Position numbers and translations under genes: made by a program. The notes under the pieces were generated by a model. It was not told where the DNA came from, ran no database searches, and was given only the letters and a program-made list of their open reading frames with translations. DNA of 26,308 nt, from NCBI GenBank assembly GCA_910588255.1, contig CAJUOM010000012.1:1-26308 (forward strand), in the 5' to 3' direction. Shown here in pieces: positions 15,897-24,825 of the stretch (position 1 is its first letter; the number at the start of each line of letters is the position of its first letter). Source of the stretch: an uncultured Alphaproteobacteria bacterium. GTDB taxonomy: Bacteria; Pseudomonadota; Alphaproteobacteria; RUG11792.

Positions 15897-16682
15897 TTAT
15901 ATTGAAGTTCCTTCTCTTAAAGATAAGTTTTCTTTGGATAAATCTGAAATTACGGTTTCTCCAGCAAGCATAGTTTGTCCAACTATAACCTCAGGAACCG
16001 CTCCAACAGGAAGCCAAATATCACTTCTGCTTCCGAATCTTATTAATCCGAAAATGTCTCCTTTTTTCACTTCCTGTCCTTCATGAACATCACAAACAAT
16101 ACGTCTTGCAATCCATCCTGCAATTTGATTAAAAGCCATAAGATTCTCAGGATTGTTATTTAATTCTAGTATAATTGTGTTTTTTTCATTAAAGACACTA
16201 GCTTTATCTAAAGAGGCATTCAAAAAAGATCCTGGTTGATAAATAATGCTTCTAATTTTTCCTGAAGCCGGAAGTCTGTTGATATGAACATTAAAAAGAC
16301 TCAGGAATACACTAATTCTATAACGTTTCTCCTCACCGAGATTTAATTCTTCCGGTGGTGTATCATAATCAATAGCAACAACCGTCCCATCAGCAGGACT
16401 AGTTATTAAGTTTTGATCATTAGGAACAACTCTTTTCGGATTTCTAAAAAAGAAAGCGCAAAAAGCTGTGAGAATAATTGCAATCCAAGTTAAAAATGAA
16501 GAAAATAACATAAATATAAGAGAAACAGCTATTCCTATTGCAATAAATCTGTATCCTTCTTTGTGAATGGAAAAATTAACTCCAACGAAATTCATACTTT
16601 GCCATTTAGAAAAATGATCATATTTAATTTTAACATAGGTAGATTTTATAATGCTATGAAATTTTTTAAATAAAGGAGACAC
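15897..16682 (-). CDS. psd: Phosphatidylserine decarboxylase proenzyme
   Basis: Pyruvoyl enzyme that makes phosphatidylethanolamine from phosphatidylserine at the inner membrane. The self-cleavage site is the Gly-Ser bond in IRFGSRSDIWLP (Gly217-Ser218 from the GTG start); the new N-terminal Ser becomes the pyruvoyl group. Other hallmarks are FFRNPKRVVP, SPADGTVV, FNVHINRLPASG and IARRIVCDVHEGQEV. A hydrophobic pair near 47-80 anchors it. The frame starts at GTG 16682; ATG 16595 (MNFVGVNFSIHKEGYRF) would give 232 residues, closer to the small Psd of rickettsia-like bacteria, and may be the true start. Neither has a convincing ribosome site. pssA, the usual neighbour, is replaced by dedA 3 bases downstream. 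It heads the cluster that runs to prfB. Confidence 0.95.
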   Translation of the reverse strand: MSPLFKKFHSIIKSTYVKIKYDHFSKWQSMNFVGVNFSIHKEGYRFIAIGIAVSLIFMLFSSFLTWIAIILTAFCAFFFRNPKRVVPNDQNLITSPADGTVVAIDYDTPPEELNLGEEKRYRISVFLSLFNVHINRLPASGKIRSIIYQPGSFLNASLDKASVFNEKNTIILELNNNPENLMAFNQIAGWIARRIVCDVHEGQEVKKGDIFGLIRFGSRSDIWLPVGAVPEVIVGQTMLAGETVISDLSKENLSLREGTSI

Positions 16683-16739
16683 CTAAAATTATGATATCTC
16701 CTAAATTATAGGTTTATATTATGAGAGTTCCTTTCACTG

Positions 16740-18382
16740 TTAAGATATGCCCTTTCTCAAGATTAACTCCATTTCAAAAGTTATTGTTTTACCGCTTGGA
16801 ACTTCATTATTTAATTCACTAGCTGACCCAGCAAATGTCCCATGACCATAAGTTTGAGTTATTGGAAATAGAGAATTATTTCCCGCAAATACAACATCTG
16901 AAGGTAATGTTAATGAATTATCTGCTGGAGTATATTTACTATTATCACCCTCAAATATAGCCTTATAACTGTTTTCTTCAGGAGCAGAAATAGAAATGGG
17001 ATTTTCTCCAACAAAAGCAAAACTATATTTTGTATCTTCAGTTATTTCCTGCTCTGGCACGTCTAGATCATTCGTATATAAATAATAAGCAGAAGCAGTT
17101 TCAGAATTAACTCCTAAATCCGGATACTCATGGGAAAGTGATAAATTTTTAGCCGTTTCAATTGTTTCTTCAAATTTATAAACTCTTCCATCCGCATCAC
17201 CAATAATTACTCCTAAATTTTCATCATTAGAATAGTCACCATAAACCCTATTTTCATTGTCTTTACCTATTACATTATTAAGCCCCATATCAGTCAATTC
17301 TCTAATCATTGGGATATTAGATTTTACATTCAATATATAATAAATATATACCACCACCAACACGTTCCTCTGAAAGCATATTAGGCCTTCCTGTGATATT
17401 TCTTAGATCAAGATTATTAAATTTACAATTAAAAGGCAACCCTATCTGCCCATATTGTTGGAGGTTTATCTAATTCTATTTTTTCGGATAGTTCCATAGA
17501 AGCTTTAAGTGACTCAATACCAGATAAAATATCTTCAGTATTCTTCGGAAGTTCTCTAAGTCTCATCATATCAAGTACGCCTCCCATTACTAAAAGTCGT
17601 GCATGATCTACAAAATGCACATCAAATTTATCCCCATTTTTATGTAAATATATATTTAATGTTTTATTTTGTCCATCATTTATATTAAACTGTCCCTTAA
17701 ACACATTGCCGTTACTATTATCATTTAAATTTAACATTATATTTTCATTGTTTATAGTTATACTAGGGATTTCAGCAGAATTTATTGTATAGTTATGTTG
17801 ATATGTTAATCCCTCAATCATTAATTCCGCTAAATATTCCTTGCCAGTTTCTTGGTTTTGATAAGAGCTTATGATTTGGTAAAAATATGGATTAATTTTG
17901 TCGTTAATATAAAAATTATTATCATTTCCTTTTGTGATGGTAATATTATCTCTAGAAGTTAATGTTTCAGAAAATTCTATATAATCAGTAGTATCTTGAT
18001 TTGTATTTTTTCGCCAATTCCCATTAATTGTTACATTTGGCAAGTCTAATATCGGGTAGTATACAGCTGAATTAAGATCATCTTTTCCTATAGTTAATCT
18101 TAATACTCCATTTAAGATAATATTTGGATTTATTACATTTTGCCCTTCATAGAATAATTTTCCACCGTTTAGTTCAATAACTCTATGTTGTAAAATTTCT
18201 AGTGTCGTTTCATTTGTATCAGACCCCATGAGTACGATTTCTCCACTTGGAGCACATACCTTTGCACTATTAAGTGCTGTTACTTTGCCAGAATTAATTT
18301 TTATTTGACTATCAATAGTGGTTGCAAACCCAGAAGTCACAAAGACAGCACTTGTTAAGATTAATTTTGTAAAATTATACAT
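16740..18382 (-). pseudogene. Large exported beta-rich protein gene, broken by two frameshifts
   Basis: From ATG 18382 a signal peptide (MYNFTKLILTSAVFVTSGFAT) leads into 317 residues ending at TAA 17429-17431. One base-shift in the TTTT run at 17431-17434 reopens a frame that continues coherently (NLDLRNITGRPNMLSEE, then RVGGGIYLLY) to about 17320-17360. A second shift joins the frame ending at TAA 16740 (...TFEMELILRKGIS). Together they make one protein of about 545 residues. It is Asn- and Ser-rich with repeated short beta-strands, as expected for a surface or secreted protein; I know no family name. A strong AAGGAGG lies 5 bases before the ATG, inside a leader shared with the relic at 24925. 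The breaks could be assembly errors in homopolymers, but the related copy is also damaged. Confidence 0.75.
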
Positions 18383-18485
18383 ATTTACCTCCTTAAAAAA
18401 GATATATTTACGTTATAGGGAAGCGTTTTTATAACATTTCTTCCCTATTCTCAATTCTAAAAAAAAGGTTAATTTTCCCTTAATT
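18383..18485 (-). promoter_or_regulatory. Shared leader of the exported-protein family, copy B
   Basis: Read on the minus strand, this leader matches 24826-24924 closely. The last 79 bases before and including the ATG agree at about 71 positions, and the final 32 bases are identical. It contains AAGGAGG with a 5-base spacer and a TATAAC element where the other copy has TATAAT. No good -35 box is visible in either copy. Confidence 0.8.
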
Positions 18486-18589
18486 TTACTTCCTTTTATT
18501 GAAGAAATATTGGGGAAGGAAAATTATATAAAATTTTAGAGGATTTTTTAAACTTTTTGGCAATCTATTTATGGTTTATAAAAACCTAA

Positions 18590-18617
18590 TTGTGTTTGGT
18601 TTTTTTATTGGTATAAT
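18590..18617 (+). promoter_or_regulatory. Promoter of tRNA-Leu
   Basis: TTGTGT at 18590-18595, a 16-bp spacer and a perfect TATAAT at 18612-18617 lie 14 bases before the mature tRNA 5' end. Confidence 0.6.
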
Positions 18618-18631
18618 AATAGAAGGGAAAT

Positions 18632-18718
18632 GCCCGAATGGTGAAATTGGTAGACACGCATGCTTCAGGTGCATGTAGAGGCAACTCTGTGGAAGTTCAA
18701 GTCTTCTTTCGGGCACCA
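18632..18718 (+). tRNA. tRNA-Leu (anticodon CAG)
   Basis: This is an 87-nt class II tRNA. The acceptor arms GCCCGAA and TTCGGGC pair perfectly, with discriminator A and encoded CCA. The D-arm contains AATTGGTAGAC. The anticodon stem CATGC/GCATG closes the loop TTCAGGT, giving anticodon CAG, which reads CUG. A long variable arm follows, then a T-arm with GTTCAAGTC. A protein frame on the opposite strand across it is spurious. Confidence 0.97.
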
Positions 18719-18908
18719 AAATCTGAAGTGGCTCATTATAAAGAAGCATTTGGATGCTAGTTCCCACATGTAACTATTAACTTTGTATAAATGCAATAAT
18801 AATTCTTATAACTTTTTAGTTGGTTCTTTTATGTTTCAAAAAGTTATGAATAATATAATAGGTTATTACCAAACTTACTTATTCTATTACCTATTCGTGT
18901 AATTTCAT

Positions 18909-18955
18909 TGACATAACAGGGGTACCTATAGTGCTTTCGGAAGACAGCATGAATC
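18909..18955 (-). repeat. 47-bp dispersed repeat, copy 2
   Basis: The minus strand matches 9827-9873 at 37 of 47 positions, including the identical 12-base core CTATAGGTACCC. It begins about 15 bases after the stop codon of the exported kinase-like gene and is read in the same direction. Confidence 0.7.
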
Positions 18956-18969
18956 TAAAAACATATAAA

Positions 18970-20013
18970 TTATGAATTTAAATATCTTTTATAAAAAGCC
19001 AGCGCATATTGTTTTATTAGTAGCTTATTTTTTGATTTTACACTGACTGTTTCGCTTGCATTTATAAAATCTTCTGCGGTTTTCAGATCTTTGGAGTTCA
19101 ACAAATCATCAAGAGATTTTTGCCTTGTTTCAATTGGAATTTTTTTATCCTTTTTAGATTCGGAAAAATCAAACCAAACAATGGAGGTTAGGAAACTCAC
19201 TAGTTTTTGAGCCAGTTTTACAGCATGCAGTTCTGTTTGCAACGGAGTCCTTTCTAGATAATTTTCTAGAAATAGACTTAAATCTTTATCAGAAATGCCG
19301 CAAAGCAATGTGACATAACCGAATTCTTCATAAACATTTGCGTTCCCACAATTTTCCAAATCAATAAAAGAAATTTCTCCACTTTTTGAAATCAGAATAT
19401 TTAACGGATTTAAATCATTGTGACAAAATCTTTTTTGGTTTGGCAATTTTAAATATAGATCTTGAAATTCTGCATAGGAATTTTCAAATTTAGAAGGCAG
19501 TGCTATTTTCTTCTTCATAATAGACTTATAATGCTTTTCCAAACGATTTACTAAAGTTTTTTGAGATTCTACGTCTGTATTATAATCGTGAAGTTTTCTC
19601 AAAGCTTTTGCTAAATTGATTAGAGTTTTTTCATTTTGAAAATCAAAAGCTTTAGCTATTTTCCCTTCAGTATATTCTCGAATATAAAAAGAGTCATCAG
19701 CAGCAACAGAAATAAGTTTAGGACCTAAATTTAATTTCGAAAGTATTTTTACCGATTCTATTTCATTTTTTCTTTGTTCTGATTTTGTTTGTTTCTTAAA
19801 AAGTTTTAAAATATATTTTTGATTATCTATTTCGAAAATATAATTCTGAGAAGAAGTCATACCTAGTTTTTGTTCCTTTAACTTTATATCCTTGGATTTA
19901 ACATTCATTAATTTTGCAACAGATTCTTTTAACTCATTATAATCAATTGAAAAACTTTGTGTACACAAAGCTAAGAATAATATCGCGATTCCTAAGATCC
20001 TAAAAATATTCAT
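18970..20013 (-). CDS. Choline kinase/aminoglycoside phosphotransferase-fold protein with a signal peptide
   Basis: A 347-residue protein with a protein-kinase-like small-molecule kinase fold. The ATP-site lysine is probably Lys70 in QKYILKLFKK. The catalytic loop is HNDLNPLNIL (198-207), with Asp200 as base and Asn205 for metal binding. The metal-binding Asp218 sits in IDLEN, matching the choline/ethanolamine kinase and APH pattern. The odd part is the N-terminus: MNIFRILGIAILFLALCTQSFS looks like a cleavable Sec signal, with likely cleavage after SFS, and the kinase domain starts soon after. Such enzymes normally work in the cytoplasm, since the periplasm has no ATP. It could be exported to a host, or the leader could be a membrane anchor. 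It is divergent from dprA over 84 bases. AGGAA lies 8 bases before the ATG. Confidence 0.8.
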   Translation of the reverse strand: MNIFRILGIAILFLALCTQSFSIDYNELKESVAKLMNVKSKDIKLKEQKLGMTSSQNYIFEIDNQKYILKLFKKQTKSEQRKNEIESVKILSKLNLGPKLISVAADDSFYIREYTEGKIAKAFDFQNEKTLINLAKALRKLHDYNTDVESQKTLVNRLEKHYKSIMKKKIALPSKFENSYAEFQDLYLKLPNQKRFCHNDLNPLNILISKSGEISFIDLENCGNANVYEEFGYVTLLCGISDKDLSLFLENYLERTPLQTELHAVKLAQKLVSFLTSIVWFDFSESKKDKKIPIETRQKSLDDLLNSKDLKTAEDFINASETVSVKSKNKLLIKQYALAFYKRYLNS

Positions 20014-20085
20014 ACGGAAATTCCTATAAGGAGTTATTATTTTTAGTTTAACATATTATTAATTTTCTGGGAGTAAAATGTTTAT

Positions 20086-20091
20086 AGGAGG
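20086..20091 (+). promoter_or_regulatory. Shine-Dalgarno that decides the dprA start
   Basis: AGGAGG directly abuts the ATG at 20092 and lies 6 bases before the ATG at 20098. Only the second has workable spacing, so dprA probably starts at 20098. Confidence 0.7.
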
Positions 20092-20097
20092 ATGAAA

Positions 20098-21144
20098 ATG
20101 ATAGATAGCAAGGTTATAGATTGGTTTTGTCTAATAAATTCGAAAGGTATAGGGCCGAAAACATTTTGGAATTTGCTTCAAAAATTTAAGACTGCTAATA
20201 CCGCTCTTAAACAAATTCAGAATCCATATCCAAGAAAAGAAGCAGAGAAAATTCTGAAGTCGTTAAAATATGAGATAATTTTAGCTTCCGATGAAAATTT
20301 TCCGAAGCTTTTGAAAAGATCTTCTTCTTGTCCTCCCATGTTATATTTCAAAGGAAATAAAGATCTGTTTTCAAAACGAAAAATTGCGATAATAGGTGCA
20401 AGAAATGCATCCATAACAGGAAAATCAATAGCGAAAAACCTTGCATCAAATCTTTCATTTGAGTTCTGTATTGTTTCAGGTTTAGCTAAAGGAATCGATA
20501 CAAGTGCTCATTTGGGGTCTTTAGAAAACAAATCTGCGATTGCTGTTTTACCATTTGGATTGGATAATATTTATCCAAAAGAAAATTTGAAGTTATATGA
20601 AGAAATATCGAAAAATGGACTCGTGATTTCTGAAATACCTCCAGGTATAAACTCGTATGAACAAGGAATGTTTTATGCAAGAAACAGAATAATAACTTTA
20701 CTTTCAGACGCGGTTATTGTAATTGAGGCTGCCGAAAAATCAGGCACTATGGCAACTGCTAAAATGGCTTTAGATTTCGGATGTGAAATCTTCGTTGTTC
20801 CAGGATCTCCAGCCGATCCAAGGAATATCGGATCTAATAACTTAATAAAAAACGGAGCGATATTAATTCAAGATTATACAGATGTTCTGGAACATTTAGG
20901 ACGATTTGAGAAAGTAGTTAAAATAAACAAATTTTCCGATAATGAACAAGTTGAAAATTATAATATTGATGATAAGAAAGAAAAAATATTATCTTTACTA
21001 TCTGAAGTACCTGTTGATTTTGATCAACTTGCTGTTCATTCCGGAATTGATATAAAAAATTTGCTTTATATAATCTCAGAACTTGAAATGGAAGATCGAA
21101 TAGAACGATACTCTACAAATGAAATTGCATTGAAAGGTGTGTAA
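20098..21144 (+). CDS. dprA: DNA-processing protein DprA/Smf
   Basis: Loads RecA onto incoming single-stranded DNA during natural transformation. The 348 residues show the full three-part layout. An N-terminal helix-hairpin-helix/SAM-like region contains NSKGIGPKTFWNLLQKF. The Rossmann domain has AIIGARNASITGKSIAKNLA, VSGLAKGIDTSAHLGSL, RNRIITLLSDAVIVIEAAEKSGTMATA (split motifs) and VVPGSP. A C-terminal winged helix spans about 285-345. Family residues usually seen as FPxRNRII read FYARNRII here. The start was chosen from the Shine-Dalgarno spacing. The stop TAA is immediately followed by the radC ATG. With comEC it argues for present or recent DNA uptake. Confidence 0.94.
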   Translation: MIDSKVIDWFCLINSKGIGPKTFWNLLQKFKTANTALKQIQNPYPRKEAEKILKSLKYEIILASDENFPKLLKRSSSCPPMLYFKGNKDLFSKRKIAIIGARNASITGKSIAKNLASNLSFEFCIVSGLAKGIDTSAHLGSLENKSAIAVLPFGLDNIYPKENLKLYEEISKNGLVISEIPPGINSYEQGMFYARNRIITLLSDAVIVIEAAEKSGTMATAKMALDFGCEIFVVPGSPADPRNIGSNNLIKNGAILIQDYTDVLEHLGRFEKVVKINKFSDNEQVENYNIDDKKEKILSLLSEVPVDFDQLAVHSGIDIKNLLYIISELEMEDRIERYSTNEIALKGV

Positions 21145-21840
21145 ATGTCTGCAGAACCATTGAAAAAACATCAAGAAGGTCACAGAAAGCGTGCATGTGA
21201 AAAACTCCTTAATAATGGAGTTGATTCACTTTATGATTATGAAATTGTGGAATTATTGCTCTTTCTTATATTCAAAAGAAAAGACGTAAAACCATTGGCA
21301 AAGGAATTATTGGAAAGATTCAGGACTATATATGGAATTCTTAATGCATCCGAAAAAGAATTATTAGAAATAAATGGAGTTGGAAAGTCAACGATTACAG
21401 CTATAAAAATCATAAATAGTATTTTTGTTGCTACTTTGAAAAGCAAAATTATAAAGAAAAATCATATAAATTGTTTTGAAGATGTTATTAATTATTGTAA
21501 ATTAAATATGAAACACTTACTTTGCGAAGAACTAAGAATTTTATTCCTAAATTCAATAAATGAGATATTAGCCGACGAGGTTCTGCAAAAAGGTGATATT
21601 GACTCAGTTGATATTTATCCCAGAAATATAACTAAACGTTCTTTGGATTTGGGAGCAAAAGGGATTATTTTGATTCACAATCATCCCAGTGGAGATCCAA
21701 CGCCTTCAGCAAATGATATATACACAACCAATTTAATTCAAAAAGCTTTAAAAATATTTGATATAAAAGTTCAGGATCATATAATAATTGGTGGCGACAG
21801 ATTTATATCTTTTTCTGCTTTGAATTTAATAGGAAATTAA
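21145..21840 (+). CDS. radC: RadC-family JAB/JAMM domain protein
   Basis: A 231-residue RadC (UPF0758) protein. The exact role is unsettled; the family is linked to DNA repair and competence regulons, but a direct repair function has been disputed. An N-terminal helix-hairpin-helix contains LLEINGVGKSTITAIK (about 73-88). The C-terminal metal-binding JAMM motif has His178, His180, Ser188 and Asp191 in HNHPSGDPTPSAND, all intact. It starts on the base after the dprA stop, so the pair is certainly cotranscribed. Confidence 0.93.
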   Translation: MSAEPLKKHQEGHRKRACEKLLNNGVDSLYDYEIVELLLFLIFKRKDVKPLAKELLERFRTIYGILNASEKELLEINGVGKSTITAIKIINSIFVATLKSKIIKKNHINCFEDVINYCKLNMKHLLCEELRILFLNSINEILADEVLQKGDIDSVDIYPRNITKRSLDLGAKGIILIHNHPSGDPTPSANDIYTTNLIQKALKIFDIKVQDHIIIGGDRFISFSALNLIGN

Positions 21841-22213
21841 GATTAAGCTGATATAATGGAATATCTTTAATAATAAAGTTGGCATAAAAACTCAACGTTC
21901 CTTGAGATAGAAATGAGGACTTTGAACCTAAGATTGTGAAGAAATACCAGGGTAATTTGGCATAGCGGATAATATTATATCTCTTTATGGTTATGAAGTG
22001 ATGGCTAGAGATATCTCTAAGTCTAATGCACTTTGTCAATAAAATTTGCAGAATGCGAAGAAACTCGAAAAGTAATTACAAAATATATACTTTTTATTCA
22101 GTTCTTCATCATAAAGAGTTTCATAAATACCCTTTTGAAAGCCCTCATAGCATCTTGAACAGCTACCAGATCCTTACAAACTTTGAATAGTCTCTGCACA
22201 AGGATTTAGACTG
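21841..22213. other. 373-base gene-free region between the 3' ends of radC and leuS
   Basis: It contains a relic of an IS256-type transposase at 21891-22042. On the minus strand at about 22080-22205 there are coding-like fragments (LFKVCKDLVAVQDAMRAFK, then YETLYDEELNKKY in another frame) that I cannot assign. No terminator stands out. Confidence 0.55.
21891..22042 (+). pseudogene. Degenerate IS256 (Mutator-like) transposase fragment
   Basis: The frame at 21891-21962 reads LNVP*DRNEDFEPKIVKK and then YQGNLA, with TGA at 21903-21905 where the family has CGA/Arg (LNVPRDRNGEFEP). After a TAG at 21963 a second frame from 21968 reads DNIISLYGYEVMARDISKS. Together these match the conserved N-terminal block of IS256-family transposases (LNVPRDRNG...FEP..I.K.Q......I..LY..GM..RDI). 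Only about 50 codons remain; the catalytic DDE part and terminal inverted repeats are not visible, so it is immobile. The assignment rests on motif memory and was not searched. Confidence 0.7.
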
Positions 22214-24709
22214 CTATTTTATCACGATATTAACTACCCTGTTTTTTACCACAATGATTTTATTTATTTTGTTTTTCGAATCCTGAGGAATAAGTTCTAA
22301 AGCTCTTGATTCTAAAACGGAATTATCAGAATTTTTCTCTATTTCAAATGTACCTTTTAATTTCCCATTAATTTGGACAGCTATTGTAACATCATTAATT
22401 GTTGCAAGATTTTCATCTATTTCTGGCCAGGTTTCATTTTGCAGAGGAGTAGAACTTTTTAAAACATCCCACATTTCATGGCAAATATAAGGGGTTATTG
22501 GATATATCGCCTTTATAAACGATTCGAAAGCAAACATTAATGATTCTTTAGATTCCGTATTTAATTTCGATTCTATTTCATTGAAAAATTCTCTTATGAA
22601 TGCAACGCTTTTATTTAAAGAAATATTCTTATAGCTTTCTGCAATTCTTTTCAAATAAACATGTGTTGTTTTTATCAAAGAATTATCACCATTCTGATTC
22701 TCTGCAATATTTAATATTTTATTGAATACTTTCCAAACTTTGTTTAAATAACGCCATGTACCTTCGAGTGCGTCAGTATTCCAATCAAAGTCTTTTTCTG
22801 GAGGAGTATCGGAAATTATAAATAATCTAATTGCATCCGCACCATATGTATCGATTATTTTTTGAGGATTAATAACATTTTTCTTTGATTTACTCATTTT
22901 TTCAAATGAATATTCAAAAACTTCGTTTTCTTCAGCGTCAATTAATTTCCCATCCTCTGTTTTCTCGATTTCATCAGGATAAACCCATTCTCCTTCAGAA
23001 TTTTTATAAGTTTTATGACAAACCATTCCCTGAGTAAGAAGTTTTTTAAACGGTATTGGGCAACTAACATATCCCATATCTCGAAGAACCAGCATAAAAA
23101 ACCTTGCATAAAGCAAATGTAAAACCGCATGTTCAATACCTCCAATGCAAATATCCACGGGCATTGCTATATCAGAAATTTCTTTATTAATAGGTTTTTT
23201 AAAATGAGGATCTAGATATCTTAAATAATACCAAGATGATTCAAAAAATGTATCAAGGGTATCAGTATCTCTCAAGGCATCATTTCCACAAACCGGACAT
23301 TTTACATACTTCCAAGTCGGATGATTTTCAAGAGGATTTCCTTTTCCATCAAACTTTACATCTTTAGGTAAAAATACAGGAAGAATTGCAGGAACATCTC
23401 CACAAGATTCGCAATGAACAACAGGAATCGGACATCCCCAATAACGCTGTCTTGAAATCAACCAATCACGAAGTCTATAAGTAATTTTTCTTTTTCCTAA
23501 ACCTTGTTTTTCCAAATAGTCTATCATGCAAATTTTTGCCTGTGAGGTATTCATTCCATCTAGAAAATCAGAGTTAATATGATTCCCATCTCCGATATAA
23601 GGCAAATCACCGTCTGACTTCACAACTGGAATTATTGGCAAATCATATTTTTTTGCAAAAGCATAGTCTCTTTCATCATGTGCAGGACAACCGAAAACTG
23701 CCCCAGTGCCATAATCTATTAAAACAAAATTAGCAATATAAATTGGTAATTTTTTGTTTTCTATTAATGGATGATTAACAAAAAATCCAGTGAAAATTCC
23801 TTTTTTCTCTGCTTTTTCAAGATCTTCTTCTGTTGTAGATGTTTTATTACATTCTTTTATAAAATCCGTAATTTCAGAACGATTTTTTGCTAATTCCTTT
23901 GATATTTCATGATCTGGAGATATAGCGATAAATGAAGCGCCAAAAAGTGTATCAGGACGGGTTGTGAATATCGTTAATTTTCGACTTTGATCTGTTATTT
24001 GAAAATCAACTAATGCTCCCTCGAATTTTCCTATCCAATTTTCTTGCATTTTTAAAACTTTATCAGGCCAAAATCCTTCAAGATCTTTCAGTCCATTGAG
24101 TAATTCTTCTGCATAAGCTGTTATTTTTAATGACCACTGTTCGAGCTCTTTTCGAACAACATCAGCTCCTGATCTCCAACCTTTGCCATCTATAACTTGC
24201 TCATTTGCTAAAACTGTTTGTTCGACAGGATCCCAATTAACATAAGATTTTTTGCGATAAATTAAGCCTTTTTTATATAAATCCAAAAATATTTTCTGCT
24301 CTTCGGTATAGTATTCTTCAGAACAAGTGCTCAATTCTCTTTCCCAATCATACATAAAAGCAAGAGGTTTCAATTGATCTTTCATACTATGAATATTTGC
24401 ATTTGTCCAAGTTTGTGGATGTCCACCTTCTTTTAAAGCTGCATTCTCTGCAGGCATTCCAAAGGAATCCCATCCCATAGGATGGATAACGGAGAATCCG
24501 AGCATTTTTTTATAACGAGCTATAACATCCCCTATCATATAATTTCGAACATGTCCCATGTGTATTTTTCCAGAAGGATATGGCAACATTTCCAAAACAT
24601 AATACTTTTTCTCTGCGTTTTTTAATTCATCATTTGTTAATGTGTATTCGGAAAAGAACTTTCCCCATTTTTTCTCTGTTGCTCTAAAATTATAGATATT
24701 TTCTAACAT
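22214..24709 (-). CDS. leuS: Leucyl-tRNA synthetase
   Basis: Charges tRNA-Leu with leucine, including the tRNA-Leu(CAG) encoded at 18632. The start is set at ATG 24709, giving MLENIYNFRATEKKWGKFF, which matches the family start. The frame extends 27 codons further upstream, but that part is basic and Cys-rich and unlike LeuRS. The length is then 831 residues. The HIGH motif is PYPSGKIHMGHVRNY (near 45-58) and KMSKS is in FEKMSKSKKNVINP. The CP1 editing domain has TTRPDTLFGASF and CPAHDERDYAFAKKY. A zinc-ribbon-like pair of CxxC motifs (CESCGD, CPVCGND) is present. No clear Shine-Dalgarno precedes this ATG. It ends in TAG and converges with radC. Confidence 0.96.
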   Translation of the reverse strand: MLENIYNFRATEKKWGKFFSEYTLTNDELKNAEKKYYVLEMLPYPSGKIHMGHVRNYMIGDVIARYKKMLGFSVIHPMGWDSFGMPAENAALKEGGHPQTWTNANIHSMKDQLKPLAFMYDWERELSTCSEEYYTEEQKIFLDLYKKGLIYRKKSYVNWDPVEQTVLANEQVIDGKGWRSGADVVRKELEQWSLKITAYAEELLNGLKDLEGFWPDKVLKMQENWIGKFEGALVDFQITDQSRKLTIFTTRPDTLFGASFIAISPDHEISKELAKNRSEITDFIKECNKTSTTEEDLEKAEKKGIFTGFFVNHPLIENKKLPIYIANFVLIDYGTGAVFGCPAHDERDYAFAKKYDLPIIPVVKSDGDLPYIGDGNHINSDFLDGMNTSQAKICMIDYLEKQGLGKRKITYRLRDWLISRQRYWGCPIPVVHCESCGDVPAILPVFLPKDVKFDGKGNPLENHPTWKYVKCPVCGNDALRDTDTLDTFFESSWYYLRYLDPHFKKPINKEISDIAMPVDICIGGIEHAVLHLLYARFFMLVLRDMGYVSCPIPFKKLLTQGMVCHKTYKNSEGEWVYPDEIEKTEDGKLIDAEENEVFEYSFEKMSKSKKNVINPQKIIDTYGADAIRLFIISDTPPEKDFDWNTDALEGTWRYLNKVWKVFNKILNIAENQNGDNSLIKTTHVYLKRIAESYKNISLNKSVAFIREFFNEIESKLNTESKESLMFAFESFIKAIYPITPYICHEMWDVLKSSTPLQNETWPEIDENLATINDVTIAVQINGKLKGTFEIEKNSDNSVLESRALELIPQDSKNKINKIIVVKNRVVNIVIK

Positions 24710-24825
24710 TACAAAATTATTTCGGTAGTGCTTATACATATATATTTTACAGCATTTGCTTTTTATCGCGCAAGAAATAACCTTCTTCAATTTAATCAGT
24801 ATTTCGGAAATATTTTTAAGTATAG

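Noticed and set aside
18576..18767. A 63-codon minus-strand ORF
   Set aside because: It lies across the tRNA-Leu gene and its promoter; it is a chance frame.
24710..24790. 27-residue N-terminal extension of LeuRS
   Set aside because: Basic and Cys-rich, unlike any LeuRS start; MLENIYNFRATEKKW fits the family.
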